This document shows positions 1 through 8,838 of a stretch of DNA of 64,000 bases, piece by piece. Source of the DNA: Niallia circulans (GTDB lineage: Bacteria; Bacillota; Bacilli; Bacillales; Cytobacillaceae); NCBI RefSeq assembly GCF_007273535.1, contig NZ_RIBP01000004.1:2394001-2458000 (forward strand), read 5' to 3'. The notes beneath the pieces are model-generated. The model was not told the origin of the DNA. It ran no database searches and was given only the letters and a program-made list of their open reading frames with translations. Position 1 is the stretch's first letter; each line of letters opens with the position of its first letter. The position numbers and the translations under genes are program-made.

Positions 1-113
1 TGCTCTATTGTCTCAAATTAGAAATTATTTTTCGTGTTTAGAAAAGTTATATTTTATCTCCTCTCTTTTTAGCATAAAAACTGGACTCTATAAGCTAAAT
101 ATAATTTGGTAGA

Positions 114-141
114 AAAATACTAGAGTTACTAGTCATATGCT
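114..141 (+). promoter_or_regulatory. Possible sigma-E promoter of spoIIM
   Basis: An AAAATA -35-like element (114-119) is followed after 14 nt by CATATGCT (134-141), resembling the mother-cell sigma-E pattern (KMATATT, 13-15 nt, CATACAHT). It lies about 55 nt before spoIIM, a known sigma-E gene in B. subtilis. The -35 match is only partial. The rest of bases 1-194 shows no gene. Confidence 0.35.
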
Positions 142-194
142 GCGCTCTTGTTTCATAGAATGAAATAACAGATTGGCACAGAGGAGAGATAGCA

Positions 195-863
195 ATGAAA
201 AAAAATAAGTACCAGAACATTCTAGCAAATCATTTTCGAGAACATTCCTCCATTTATTTATTTATTGCAGTGTTGTTTTTAATGGGTGTCATATTTGGTG
301 CAATTGTGGTTAATAGCCTGACATTAAGCCAAAAAGAAGATCTTTTCTATTATTTATCACAATTTTTCAGCCAAATTTCTAACGGCAAGGTTGCAGACAG
401 CAAAGACTTGTTTATTCAGAGCTTTTCTCATAACAGTAAATTCATCGGCTTAATGTGGCTTCTAGGCATTTCAATTATTGGGTTGCCTGTTATTCTCATT
501 TTATTATTTATAAAAGGAATGGTAGTTGGCTTTACAGTCGGATTTTTAGTGAACCAAATGGGATGGAATGGCTTTTTACTTTCCTTCGTTTCTGTATTAC
601 CGCAAAATATCATTATCATTCCTGTGTTCATTATATCTGCAACATTAGCTGTGTCATTCTCCTTCAAGATGATCAGACAGCAATTTATGAAAAAAATGGG
701 AGAACCGATGCTTCCGCTATTCGGGCGATACATGGTATTGTTGGTTGGGGCGATTGTTTCTTTAGTGATAGCTGCAGGTGTTGAAGCGTATATTTCTCCA
801 GGGTTAATGAAATCCATTGTGAATATGGTTAACTCATTTATAGGCGGCTTTAGTTTATATTGA
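195..863 (+). CDS. spoIIM: Stage II sporulation protein M (engulfment)
   Basis: Integral membrane protein of 222 residues matching SpoIIM, part of the SpoIIDMP machinery that remodels septal peptidoglycan so that the mother cell can engulf the forespore. About five hydrophobic spans are visible, near residues 20-42, 86-108, 112-122, 128-152 and 180-200, with a short charged N-terminus. ATG start preceded by GAGGAGAG with good spacing. It sits immediately upstream of fur as in Bacillus genomes, with its own possible sigma-E promoter. Family known from B. subtilis; function here inferred from similarity and position. Confidence 0.93.
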   Translation: MKKNKYQNILANHFREHSSIYLFIAVLFLMGVIFGAIVVNSLTLSQKEDLFYYLSQFFSQISNGKVADSKDLFIQSFSHNSKFIGLMWLLGISIIGLPVILILLFIKGMVVGFTVGFLVNQMGWNGFLLSFVSVLPQNIIIIPVFIISATLAVSFSFKMIRQQFMKKMGEPMLPLFGRYMVLLVGAIVSLVIAAGVEAYISPGLMKSIVNMVNSFIGGFSLY

Positions 864-908
864 ATAAATTATAATGATTTTAAATAACGAATAATTATTG
901 ATTCTTAT

Positions 909-923
909 TTATAATAATTTTTA
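909..923 (+). promoter_or_regulatory. PerR-box-like site upstream of fur
   Basis: The 15-mer here matches TTATAATnATTATAA at 13 of 15 positions (mismatches at 920 and 922). It lies just upstream of an extended -10 promoter for fur. In B. subtilis, fur belongs to the peroxide-responsive PerR regulon, so the location makes sense; the whole region is AT-rich, so chance matches are possible. Confidence 0.45.
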
Positions 924-944
924 TTAGGATTCTAATCCTTCTTC

Positions 945-953
945 TGTTATAAT
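945..953 (+). promoter_or_regulatory. Extended -10 promoter of fur
   Basis: TGT followed by TATAAT (948-953) forms a perfect extended -10 element 34 nt before the fur start codon. No good -35 is present at 17 nt, which is tolerated by extended -10 promoters. Confidence 0.55.
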
Positions 954-986
954 GATATGGACAGTGGCTAGGGAGGGACTTTCGGA

Positions 987-1436
987 ATGGAAAGTAGAAT
1001 AGATAGAATAAAAAAGCTGTTGCATTCTTCGAGCTATAAATTGACTCCTCAGAGAGAAGCAACAGTGAGGGTTTTGCTAGAGAATGAAGAAGACCACTTA
1101 AGTGCAGAAGATGTTTACCTCCTTGTAAAAGAAAAATCGCCCGAAATTGGATTAGCAACAGTTTACCGGACTTTAGAACTTCTGACTGAGCTGAAAATCG
1201 TTGATAAAATAAATTTCGGTGATGGTGTTTCTAGATATGACTTACGACAAGAAGGTGCAGCTCACTTTCATCATCATTTAGTATGCATAGAATGTGGTGC
1301 TGTTGACGAGATTCAAGAGGATTTATTAGGAGATGTTGAAAAAGTAGTTGAACGTGACTGGAATTTTAAAATAAAAGATCACCGTTTAACCTTTCATGGA
1401 ATATGTCATCGCTGCAATGAAAAAAGTGCAGATTAA
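987..1436 (+). CDS. fur: Ferric uptake regulator Fur
   Basis: Metal-responsive repressor of 149 residues, near identical in layout to B. subtilis Fur. The N-terminal winged helix contains the YKLTPQREATVRVL and GLATVYRTLELL helices; the C-terminal half carries the histidine-rich AAHFHHHLVC metal site and two CxxC pairs (CIEC near residue 110 and CHRC near the end) for structural zinc. It represses iron-uptake genes when loaded with Fe(II). The ATG follows AGGGAGGGAC. The close match along the whole length favours Fur over the paralogues PerR and Zur. Monocistronic, closed by a terminator at 1449-1477. Confidence 0.95.
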   Translation: MESRIDRIKKLLHSSSYKLTPQREATVRVLLENEEDHLSAEDVYLLVKEKSPEIGLATVYRTLELLTELKIVDKINFGDGVSRYDLRQEGAAHFHHHLVCIECGAVDEIQEDLLGDVEKVVERDWNFKIKDHRLTFHGICHRCNEKSAD

Positions 1437-1448
1437 AAAAAGAATGAG

Positions 1449-1477
1449 AAACCTTTTTCATATGGAGAAGGTTTTTT
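1449..1477 (+). terminator. Rho-independent terminator after fur
   Basis: AAACCTT and AAGGTT arms enclose a short loop and are followed by a run of T, 12 nt after the fur stop codon. Confidence 0.75.
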
Positions 1478-1568
1478 GATTTGTTTCATAGAATAGGCTC
1501 TATTATAGGTATATTTTCTCCGTAAACTGGCATAGCTTTTAATAAGAAACTAGTTTGGAGGAAAATCT

Positions 1569-1796
1569 ATGCTGCAATGGTCTAAAGTTGTCTTTCGGAC
1601 AGCAAAGGTATTTTTGCTTTTTGTTGGATGTACGATTCTTTTTTATTATGCACTTATATGGTTTAATGAAGAATATCAGGATTTTCATCGCTATGATGAA
1701 CCGTCTGGAGCTGCTGTGAAAGTGAGCGGTGATGGGGAGGCTGAAGAGTTTTCCTGGAGAGAACGAATATTTCTTTTTTTCTTAAATGGGGAGTAA
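1569..1796 (+). CDS. yqzK: YqzK-like small membrane protein (DUF4227)
   Basis: Small protein of 75 residues with one membrane span near residues 12-30 and an acidic C-terminal tail. Its position between fur and xerD, its size and its single span match YqzK/DUF4227 of Bacillus, whose function is unknown. The ATG follows TTTGGAGGAAAATCT, a strong ribosome site. It ends six nucleotides before the xerD start, so the two are probably co-transcribed. Nothing in the sequence suggests an enzymatic activity. Confidence 0.8.
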   Translation: MLQWSKVVFRTAKVFLLFVGCTILFYYALIWFNEEYQDFHRYDEPSGAAVKVSGDGEAEEFSWRERIFLFFLNGE

Positions 1797-1802
1797 TGAT
1801 AA

Positions 1803-2693
1803 ATGGAACAACAGCTTAAGGACTTTATGCATTATTTATTAGTGGAAAAGGGTTTGGCAAAAAACACACTAGTTTCTTATGAAAGGGATTTAAAATCCTA
1901 TTGCAAGTATATAAGAGACATAGAACAAATTGGCCTTACTGATATTCAACGCGCACATATCGTTCGATTTTTGGGGTTTTTGAAGGATAATGGGAAGTCC
2001 TCCAAAACAATTGCCAGACATATAGCTTCCATCCGGGCATTTCATCAGTTCCTTTTCCGTGACAGGGTGATAGAAGAGGACCCGACAGTACATATTGAAA
2101 CCCCGCAGGGAGAGCGGTCATTGCCTAAAGTGCTATCCATGCAAGAGGTGGAGGCATTGCTTGAATTTCCTAAAAAGCTCGACCACTTCGGAAAAAGGGA
2201 CAAGGCAATGCTTGAGCTCTTGTATGCGACAGGAATCCGTGTGAGTGAATTGATTCAATTGAACTTGGATGATGTCCATTTAATGATGGGGTTTGTTCGC
2301 TGTATCGGCAAAGGGAACAAAGAGAGAATTATTCCAATCGGCGGTGCTGCAACAAGGGCTTTAACCGTTTATCTGGAAGAGGGCAGATCAGTTTTTTTGA
2401 ACAAAAAAGAAAAAACAGATGCGCTCTTTCTTAACCATCATGGCAGAAGACTTTCCCGGCAGGGATTCTGGAAAATCCTTAAACGTCTTGGAAAAGAAGC
2501 AGATATCAACAAGGAAATTACGCCACATACGTTAAGGCATTCATTTGCTACCCATCTATTGGAGAATGGGGCCGATTTGCGGGCGGTTCAAGAGATGCTC
2601 GGACATGCTGACATCTCAACAACGCAAATTTATACACATGTTACAAAAACTAGATTAAAAGATGTTTATAGTCAATATCATCCAAGAGCATAG
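1803..2693 (+). CDS. xerD: Site-specific tyrosine recombinase XerD
   Basis: Tyrosine recombinase of 296 residues that, with its partner XerC, resolves chromosome dimers at the dif site during division. An N-terminal SAM-like core-binding domain (about residues 1-90) precedes the catalytic domain. The full catalytic set is visible: Arg146 (ATGIRVSEL), Lys170, His242 and Arg245 (HTLRH), His268 (LGHAD) and nucleophile Tyr277 (QIYTHV). XerD rather than XerC is chosen from the fur-yqzK-xerD-deoB neighbourhood, which is the ripX locus of B. subtilis. A strong hairpin starts at its stop codon. Confidence 0.94.
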   Translation: MEQQLKDFMHYLLVEKGLAKNTLVSYERDLKSYCKYIRDIEQIGLTDIQRAHIVRFLGFLKDNGKSSKTIARHIASIRAFHQFLFRDRVIEEDPTVHIETPQGERSLPKVLSMQEVEALLEFPKKLDHFGKRDKAMLELLYATGIRVSELIQLNLDDVHLMMGFVRCIGKGNKERIIPIGGAATRALTVYLEEGRSVFLNKKEKTDALFLNHHGRRLSRQGFWKILKRLGKEADINKEITPHTLRHSFATHLLENGADLRAVQEMLGHADISTTQIYTHVTKTRLKDVYSQYHPRA

Positions 2694-2742
2694 GGTCAGC
2701 CCTTTCACCGCCTATACATTCGTATGGTGAAAGGCTGGCCCT
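2692..2742 (+). other. Long hairpin without a T-tract after xerD
   Basis: Arms AGGGTCAGCCCTTTCACC and GGTGAAAGGCTGGCCCT pair with one bulge and one G-U around a 16-nt loop. Bases 3' of the stem are AAAATAATT, so it is not a classical intrinsic terminator; it may protect the xerD mRNA 3' end or terminate weakly. Confidence 0.6.
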
Positions 2743-2762
2743 AAAATAATTGTAGGAAATAG

Positions 2763-2791
2763 ATGTCAGACTTCTGACAATGTGCTATAAT
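2763..2791 (+). promoter_or_regulatory. Sigma-A promoter of deoB operon with overlapping palindromic operator
   Basis: A perfect TATAAT -10 (2786-2791) is spaced 17 nt from ATGTCA (2763-2768, 4/6 match to TTGACA). A perfect 7+2+7 palindrome, TGTCAGA-CT-TCTGACA (2764-2779), covers the -35 and part of the spacer, the usual position for a repressor operator. The regulator is unknown; a nucleoside-responsive repressor is an inference. Confidence 0.55.
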
Positions 2792-2858
2792 TTTTTTGGT
2801 TAAAGATACATACTAAAGGGTAAAATAGGATGATTAATTTTATATAGGAGGTAAAAAA

Positions 2859-4043
2859 ATGTCCAAATATCCATTTAAAAGGGTATTTTTGATTGTGATG
2901 GATTCAGTCGGAATTGGTGAAGCACCAGATGCTGAAAAATTTGGCGATTTAGGTGCACATACCCTTGGTCATATAGCAGAAAAAATGAATGGCCTACATA
3001 TGCCGAATATGGGGCGATTAGGTTTAAGTAATATCGAGGCAATTAAAGGAATTGAAAAGGCAGACAAGCCGTTAGCACATTATACAAAAATGCAGGAAGC
3101 TTCAAACGGGAAAGATACTATGACTGGACACTGGGAAATTATGGGTCTAAGAATTGATACTCCGTTCCGTGTTTTTCCAGAAGGATTTCCGGATGAGCTG
3201 CTGCAAGAACTAGAATCAAAAACAGGCCGCAAAATTATTGGCAACAAGCCTGCAAGTGGTACTGAAATCCTTGATGAGCTCGGAGAAGAGCATATGAAAA
3301 CAGGCGATTTGATTGTTTATACATCAGCTGATTCTGTCCTGCAGATTGCTGTACATGAAGAAGTCGTACCATTAAAAGAGCTTTATGAAATTTGTGAGCT
3401 TGCAAGAGAATTGACACTTGATGAGAAATACATGGTCGGCAGAATCATTGCAAGACCGTTTTTAGGTGAGCCAGGTAATTTCAAAAGAACGGCAAACCGT
3501 CATGACTATGCACTTAAGCCGTTCGATAGAACCGTAATGAATGAGTTAAAGGACAATGGGTTAGACAGTATTGCTATCGGAAAAATCTCGGATATATATG
3601 ATGGGGAAGGTGTTACCCAATCATTGCGTACAGTCTCCAATATGGATGGTATGGATAAGCTTCTAGAAACATTACATATGGACTTTACAGGCGTTAGCTT
3701 CTTAAATCTAGTTGATTTTGATGCCCTTTATGGACATAGACGTGACCCAATCGGTTATGGAAAAGCACTAGAGGAATATGATGCAAGGCTGACAGAAGTA
3801 TTGCCACTATTAAATGAAGATGATTTGCTCATTATAACGGCAGACCATGGCAATGACCCTGTTGCTCCCGGCACAGACCACACAAGAGAATATGTGCCTT
3901 TATTAGTATATAATAAAGCAATCAGCGCTGGCCGTGAGCTATCATTAAGAGAGACATTTGCTGATATCGGCGCAACGATTGCAGATAACTTCCAAGTGGC
4001 TCTACCTAAGCACGGCAAAAGTTTCTTGAAGGATTTAATATAA
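2859..4043 (+). CDS. deoB: Phosphopentomutase
   Basis: Converts (deoxy)ribose 1-phosphate to the 5-phosphate, linking nucleoside phosphorolysis to central metabolism; cytosolic, Mn-dependent alkaline-phosphatase-fold enzyme. The 394-residue length is normal. Metal ligands are visible as MDSVGIG with Asp15 near the start and TADHGND near residue 330; the phosphorylated Thr lies in [10 protein letters not shown] (about residue 87). ATG preceded by AGGAGG. First gene of the deoB-pupG-pdp operon, with a 12-nt gap to pupG, and preceded by a promoter overlapped by a palindrome. B. subtilis name drm. Confidence 0.96.
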   Translation: MSKYPFKRVFLIVMDSVGIGEAPDAEKFGDLGAHTLGHIAEKMNGLHMPNMGRLGLSNIEAIKGIEKADKPLAHYTKMQEASNGKDTMTGHWEIMGLRIDTPFRVFPEGFPDELLQELESKTGRKIIGNKPASGTEILDELGEEHMKTGDLIVYTSADSVLQIAVHEEVVPLKELYEICELARELTLDEKYMVGRIIARPFLGEPGNFKRTANRHDYALKPFDRTVMNELKDNGLDSIAIGKISDIYDGEGVTQSLRTVSNMDGMDKLLETLHMDFTGVSFLNLVDFDALYGHRRDPIGYGKALEEYDARLTEVLPLLNEDDLLIITADHGNDPVAPGTDHTREYVPLLVYNKAISAGRELSLRETFADIGATIADNFQVALPKHGKSFLKDLI

Positions 4044-4055
4044 GGAGCAGTGAAC

Positions 4056-4877
4056 ATGGACTATACAAAAATTAAACAATCAGCAGACTTTTTAAAAGAA
4101 AAATATTCAGCAGTACCAAAGCTTGGGCTAATTTTAGGGTCAGGACTTGGTGTTTTGGCAGAAGAAATTGAAAATGCTGTCAAAATCCCGTATGAGCAAA
4201 TTCCTGAATTCCCTGTATCAACAGTGGAAGGCCATGCTGGCCAGCTTGTATTTGGAACAATTGGCGGTGTTGAAGTTGTCGCAATGCAAGGAAGATTCCA
4301 CTATTATGAAGGCTATACGTTTGAGAAGGTAACATTCCCTATTCGTGTGATGAAAGAATTAGGTGTGGAAAATCTTATCGTCACAAATGCGGCAGGTGGT
4401 GTGAATGAAGCATTTGCTCCTGGGGACTTAATGTTGATTTCTGATCATATAAACAATATGGGAACAAACCCGTTAATCGGACCAAATGATTCTGCATTAG
4501 GTGTTAGATTCCCAGATATGAGTGTAGCATACTGCAAGAATTTACGAGCAGCTGCAAAAGATATCGCTGCCAATATTGGCTTAAAAGTGCAAGAGGGTGT
4601 TTATGTCGGCAATACAGGCCCTTCTTACGAAACGCCTGCAGAAGTTAAAATGTTAAGAGTTCTTGGTGGAGATGCTGTTGGTATGTCAACTGTTCCTGAA
4701 GTAATTGTAGCAAGACATGCTGGACTTAAAGTCCTTGGAATTTCTTGCATCTCTAACATGGCAGCAGGTATTCTTGATCAGCCGCTTAACCATGAAGAAG
4801 TTATTGAAACAACGGAAAAGGTAAAAGCAGACTTCCTGAAATATGTTAAAGAATTGGTCAAAGAAATCGGCAAATAG
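4056..4877 (+). CDS. pupG: Purine-nucleoside phosphorylase
   Basis: Cleaves purine nucleosides with phosphate to the base plus (deoxy)ribose 1-phosphate, the substrate of DeoB upstream. 273 residues, the size of the trimeric PNP family specific for 6-oxopurines. Visible family motifs include GSGLG near residue 27, GRFHYYEGY, TNAAGGVN and the GPSYETPAE/MSTVPEVIVARH block. I chose the ATG at 4056 (MDYTKIKQ) rather than the in-frame GTG at 4050 because TAAGGAG (4041-4047) is properly spaced only from the former. Between deoB and pdp in one operon. B. subtilis name punA/pupG. Confidence 0.95.
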   Translation: MDYTKIKQSADFLKEKYSAVPKLGLILGSGLGVLAEEIENAVKIPYEQIPEFPVSTVEGHAGQLVFGTIGGVEVVAMQGRFHYYEGYTFEKVTFPIRVMKELGVENLIVTNAAGGVNEAFAPGDLMLISDHINNMGTNPLIGPNDSALGVRFPDMSVAYCKNLRAAAKDIAANIGLKVQEGVYVGNTGPSYETPAEVKMLRVLGGDAVGMSTVPEVIVARHAGLKVLGISCISNMAAGILDQPLNHEEVIETTEKVKADFLKYVKELVKEIGK

Positions 4878-4896
4878 TAGATAAGGGGATTCCACT

Positions 4897-6207
4897 ATGA
4901 AAATGCGAATGGTTGATTTAATTGAGAAAAAACGTGATGGACGCGAATTGACGGAAGAGGAAATTTCTTTCATTATTAATGGCTATACGGATGGTACAAT
5001 ACCTGATTACCAAATCAGTGCATTCACAATGGCAGTGTTTTTCCAAGGCATGACAGAAAAGGAACGAGCCGATTTAACAATGGCAATGGTTCATTCTGGC
5101 GATGTCATCGACCTGTCAGCAATTGACGGTATTAAAGTTGACAAGCATTCTACAGGCGGTGTTGGCGATACGACTACACTTGTTCTTGGTCCTTTAGTGG
5201 CAGCTGTCGGCGTTCCAGTCGCGAAAATGAGTGGACGCGGACTTGGTCATACTGGCGGAACGATCGATAAACTAGAAGCTGTTCAAGGCTTCCATGTTGA
5301 AATCGATAAAGAGGAATTTATTAAACTAGTAAATAAAAATAAGGTGGCTGTTATTGGGCAAAGCGGTAACTTAACTCCTGCTGACAAGAAATTGTACGCG
5401 TTAAGGGATGTTACTGCCACTGTTAATAGTATCCCACTTATCGCAAGCAGTATTATGAGTAAAAAAATCGCTGCAGGTGCTGATGCGATTTGCCTTGATG
5501 TAAAAACGGGTGCGGGAGCATTCATGAAATCATTGGATGATTCAAGGGAGCTTGCAGAAGCGATGGTACGAATCGGTAATAATGTCGGCCGTAAAACGAT
5601 GGCGATTATATCAGACATGAGCCAGCCGCTTGGATATGCAATTGGCAATGCACTTGAAGTAAAGGAAGCAATTGATACATTAAAAGGCCAAGGGCCAAAA
5701 GATTTAGCGGAGCTATGCCTTACGCTTGGGTCTCAAATGGTATATTTGGCAGAAAAGGCAGAAAGTATCGAAGCAGCAAGAGAATTGTTGGAAGAAGCAA
5801 TCAAGAGTGGAAAAGCTTTGGAAACATTCAAGCTCTTCTTGGAATCACAAGGCGGCGATGCTAGTGTTGTCGATAATCCTGAGCGTCTCCCGCAAGCTCC
5901 ATTCAAGCTGGAACTTCCAGCGAAAGCGTCAGGCTATGTAGCAGAAATTACAGCTGACAGTATCGGTACAGCAGCAATGATTCTTGGTGCTGGCAGAGCG
6001 ACAAAGGAATCAGAAATTGACCTCTCTGTTGGATTGGTTCTTAACAAAAAAATCGGTGACAAGGTGGAAGCAGGCGAATCGCTTGTGACCATTTACAGCA
6101 ATACAGAAAATATTGACGATGTGAAGCAAAGATTATATGAGCATATTAAAGTCATCGACAAAAAAGTCGACGCTCCAGAATTGATATATGAAGTAATTAC
6201 TGGCTGA
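4897..6207 (+). CDS. pdp: Pyrimidine-nucleoside phosphorylase
   Basis: Phosphorolyses uridine, thymidine and deoxyuridine; 436 residues, typical of the thymidine phosphorylase/AnmK-unrelated glycosyltransferase-3 family. The helical N-terminal domain is followed by the phosphate-binding [12 protein letters not shown] segment (about residues 81-92), [12 protein letters not shown] and KTGAGAFMK; the C-terminal PYNP domain is intact. ATG at 4897 follows AAGGGG; an alternative ATG two codons later cannot be excluded. In B. subtilis pdp lies in the dra-nupC-pdp operon, so its presence behind deoB-pupG gives a complete purine plus pyrimidine salvage operon, as in the B. cereus group. Confidence 0.95.
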   Translation: MKMRMVDLIEKKRDGRELTEEEISFIINGYTDGTIPDYQISAFTMAVFFQGMTEKERADLTMAMVHSGDVIDLSAIDGIKVDKHSTGGVGDTTTLVLGPLVAAVGVPVAKMSGRGLGHTGGTIDKLEAVQGFHVEIDKEEFIKLVNKNKVAVIGQSGNLTPADKKLYALRDVTATVNSIPLIASSIMSKKIAAGADAICLDVKTGAGAFMKSLDDSRELAEAMVRIGNNVGRKTMAIISDMSQPLGYAIGNALEVKEAIDTLKGQGPKDLAELCLTLGSQMVYLAEKAESIEAARELLEEAIKSGKALETFKLFLESQGGDASVVDNPERLPQAPFKLELPAKASGYVAEITADSIGTAAMILGAGRATKESEIDLSVGLVLNKKIGDKVEAGESLVTIYSNTENIDDVKQRLYEHIKVIDKKVDAPELIYEVITG

Positions 6208-6220
6208 TTTTGTGGGAAAA

Positions 6221-6251
6221 GAAGGTCGAGGTAACTCGAGCTTCTTTTTTT
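6221..6251 (+). terminator. Terminator of deoB-pupG-pdp operon
   Basis: GAAGGTCGAG and CTCGAGCTTC arms with a 4-nt loop precede a run of T, 14 nt after the pdp stop codon. Confidence 0.85.
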
Positions 6252-6400
6252 AGTGCTGGCAGCTCTACAATAAAAAAATTGTTTCTCGTCAGATTTCCTA
6301 ACTAATTAGTAGCACGAAAGACTAGAATAAGGTATGCTTTTAAAATACAGAATATTCATACTCTTCGTGATGACTACTATTTTTTTTAAGGAGGCTAATT

Positions 6401-7816
6401 ATGGGCAAAACAGATGTGACGGACTGGCTGAATGAGCACGAACAATTCTTTACAGACATGGCAAAGGATATTTGGGAACACCCGCAGGTAGCTTATGAGG
6501 AGACGTATGCTGCAGAAAAGCAAATAACAGCCCTTCAAAATGCCGGCTTTTCGATTAAAGAAAATGCTGGCGGATCGAGTACCGCTTTTGTGGCAGAGTA
6601 TGGGACTGGTAAGCCTGTTATTGGTATATTGGGAGAATATGATGCATTGCCAGGCCTTTCTCAAAAGGTTTCACCAATTCGTGCTGAAATCGTCGCAAAC
6701 GGGCCAGGTCATGGCTGTGGTCACAATCTTTTAGGAACAGCAGGTGTCGCAGCAGTGATGGCATTAAAGGACAAAATGGCAGCTGAAAATCTTGCAGGCA
6801 CAATCCGCTACTATGGCTGTCCTGCCGAAGAAGTACTGTCAGGAAAGACCTTCATGGCAAGAAGCGGTTTGTTTAACGACCTGGATTGCGCCTTAACCTG
6901 GCATCCTGGAACAGCTAATATGACATCAAACTTCAGCATGCAGGCAATGGTTTCTATTAAATTTCATTTCACAGGCATTGCTGCACACGCTGCTGGTGCA
7001 CCTCATGCGGGAAGAAGCGCCTTGGATGCGGTCGAAATAATGAATATTGGTTCTAATTATTTGCGTGAACATATATTAGATGGTTCAAGAATTCATTATG
7101 TCATCACAAATGGAGGGCTTGCTCCGAATATTGTCCCAGATACAAGCACAGTTTGGTATTATATCCGTGCTGCTACAAAGGAGCAGGTCGATGAACTGCT
7201 TGTTAGGGTTAAGAAATGTGCGGATGGAGCTGCTTTAATGACAGAAACAGCTGTAAGCTCAGAAATACTAGCATTTGCCTATGAAACATTGCCAAATGAC
7301 AGATTAAATGATGTGATGCTAAAGAATATGGAGGAAAACCCGTTAAACTTTACAGAGGAAGAGAAGGAGTTTGCTAATGAGATTATTGCTTCAATCGATC
7401 CGAAGATTGTAGAAGTATCCAAAAAGCGAATCACTGCCTTTACAGATGAACTTCTTCCAACAGTTAGTATTAACGATCCGAAATTGAAGGGAGTATCTGT
7501 CGGCGGATCAACAGACGTTGGCGATGTTAGCTGGATTACACCTGTTGGCCAAGTGACAACAACTTGTGCACCAGTCGGCGTGCAAGCACACTCCTGGCAA
7601 GCAACTGCTTCTTATGGAAGTTCGATCGGTTTTAAAGGCATGCACTTGGCTGCCAAAACAATGGCGTTAACGCTGTATGATTTATTGCAGGATCAATCGA
7701 TAATAAAGGAAGCGAAAGAAGAGTTTACAATATTAGCAGCAGCCAAACCTTATGTCCCTGGAATCCCAGCTAATGTTATGCCTCCGAATCAAGTGAAAGA
7801 GCTTGTACATGAATGA
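6401..7816 (+). CDS. M20 family amidohydrolase, AbgB-like
   Basis: Zinc-dependent M20 peptidase/amidohydrolase of 471 residues. Length, the DWLNEHEQFF N-terminus and the GPGHGCGHNLLGTAG motif (about residues 104-118, giving His/Cys metal ligands), the acidic PAEEVLSGK pair and the HAAGAPHAGRSALDA dimerisation segment resemble p-aminobenzoyl-glutamate hydrolase subunit B (AbgB) and related amidohydrolases. The substrate cannot be read from sequence; cleavage of an aminoacyl amide is the safe statement. ATG follows AAGGAGGC. It has its own region upstream (6252-6400) after the pdp terminator, so it is probably a separate transcript. No AbgA or AbgT partner is beside it. Confidence 0.85.
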   Translation: MGKTDVTDWLNEHEQFFTDMAKDIWEHPQVAYEETYAAEKQITALQNAGFSIKENAGGSSTAFVAEYGTGKPVIGILGEYDALPGLSQKVSPIRAEIVANGPGHGCGHNLLGTAGVAAVMALKDKMAAENLAGTIRYYGCPAEEVLSGKTFMARSGLFNDLDCALTWHPGTANMTSNFSMQAMVSIKFHFTGIAAHAAGAPHAGRSALDAVEIMNIGSNYLREHILDGSRIHYVITNGGLAPNIVPDTSTVWYYIRAATKEQVDELLVRVKKCADGAALMTETAVSSEILAFAYETLPNDRLNDVMLKNMEENPLNFTEEEKEFANEIIASIDPKIVEVSKKRITAFTDELLPTVSINDPKLKGVSVGGSTDVGDVSWITPVGQVTTTCAPVGVQAHSWQATASYGSSIGFKGMHLAAKTMALTLYDLLQDQSIIKEAKEEFTILAAAKPYVPGIPANVMPPNQVKELVHE

Positions 7817-7821
7817 CATTA

Positions 7822-7861
7822 ACAGAAGGGAAGCACTGTAATAAGTGCTTCCCTCCTGTTA
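7822..7861. terminator. Bidirectional terminator between the M20 gene and map
   Basis: GAAGGGAAGCACT and AGTGCTTCCCTC arms around a 6-nt loop lie between the convergent genes; flanking AACAG/CTGTT extends the stem. T-rich sequence follows on the + side. Confidence 0.75.
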
Positions 7862-7864
7862 TAT

Positions 7865-8611
7865 TTATTGCTTTGTTAATATTACTGGTCCATCAGCAGT
7901 AATGGCTAAAGTATGCTCATACTGTGCAGATAGACTGCCGTCTACAGTTCGTGCTGTCCATCCGTCTAAATCGACTTTAGCATGATACATCCCTGTATTA
8001 AGCATTGGCTCAATCGTAATAACCATACCCTCTTTTAATCTTCTCCCTAAGTTTGGAGGACCATAATGAGGAATTTGTGGTTCTTCATGCATATTTCTGC
8101 CGATTGCATGACCGACAAAATCACGTACGACCGAATAGCCCTTTGATTCAGCATAGCTTTGAACAGCATGGGAAATATCTCCGACTCTGTTGCCGACAAC
8201 CGCTTGCTCAATCCCTTTATATAAAGCCTCTTCTGTTGTCTTTAGCAAATTTTGCGCTTCATCAGAAATGGTTCCAACTGCATAGGACCACGCAGAATCA
8301 GCCAGCCAGCCATCTAAATTGACGACCATATCAATTGTGACAATATCACCGTTTTTTAAAGAGGTTTTATTTGGAAAGCCATGGCAAATCACATCATTGA
8401 CCGAAGCACATGTTGCAAAAGGATAGCCATGATAGCCCTTTTGCTCAGGAGTTGCACCTCTTTTCGTAATATATTCTTCTGCAAATCTATCAATCTCAAG
8501 AGTAGTAATGCCAGGTTTTATCAATTTGCTGATTTCCTTATGGCAATCAGCAAGGATTTCCCCAGCTTTTTTCATCTTTTCGATTTGCTCCTTCGTTTTT
8601 ATATGAATCAA
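7865..8611 (-). CDS. map: Type I methionine aminopeptidase
   Basis: Removes the initiator methionine from nascent proteins. 248 residues, single pita-bread catalytic domain without the N-terminal zinc finger. Metal ligands and catalytic residues appear in order: MVVNLDGWLADSAW (two Asp), GHAIGRNMHEEP (His), ITIEPMLN (Glu) and YEHTLAIT near the end. Reading on the reverse strand, translation starts at a TTG (8609-8611) preceded by AAAGGAGGAG with 6-8 nt spacing. This locus is away from the ribosomal protein operon map, so it is probably a second, MapB/YflG-like paralogue; that is inference. Confidence 0.92.
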   Translation of the reverse strand: MIHIKTKEQIEKMKKAGEILADCHKEISKLIKPGITTLEIDRFAEEYITKRGATPEQKGYHGYPFATCASVNDVICHGFPNKTSLKNGDIVTIDMVVNLDGWLADSAWSYAVGTISDEAQNLLKTTEEALYKGIEQAVVGNRVGDISHAVQSYAESKGYSVVRDFVGHAIGRNMHEEPQIPHYGPPNLGRRLKEGMVITIEPMLNTGMYHAKVDLDGWTARTVDGSLSAQYEHTLAITADGPVILTKQ

Positions 8612-8780
8612 CGTTTCTCCTCCTTTATTCTTAAAAAAAACAGCCAGTAATGTATTGCTTATTTCAAAAGCCGAACTATTTATTCAACAGTTTAAAAATA
8701 GCTTAAATGCCTTGTTGTGTCAAGGAAGCCTCATCCATGTTTAATTGTGCCTTTTTTTAGAAAAAATATAGTAAATCTCT

Positions 8781-8809
8781 GTATAAAAAAACAACGATTG
8801 GAAAAAATG
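8781..8809 (+). promoter_or_regulatory. Sigma-F promoter of dacF
   Basis: GTATA (8781-8785) and GGAAAAAATG (8800-8809) are separated by 14 nt, matching the forespore sigma-F consensus GYATA / GGnnAnAnTR. B. subtilis dacF is a sigma-F gene. Confidence 0.65.
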
Positions 8810-8838
8810 GGACAGTATATAGAATGGAGGGTCATGAG

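Noticed and set aside
896..925. Classic Fur box before fur
   Set aside because: The AT-rich stretch only loosely resembles the 19-bp Fur box; the PerR-type match is better.
1803..2693. Integrase of a mobile element
   Set aside because: Size, catalytic residues and fur-yqzK-deoB context identify the chromosomal XerD.
3755..4057. Reverse 100-codon frame in deoB
   Set aside because: Shadow of deoB; no ribosome site.
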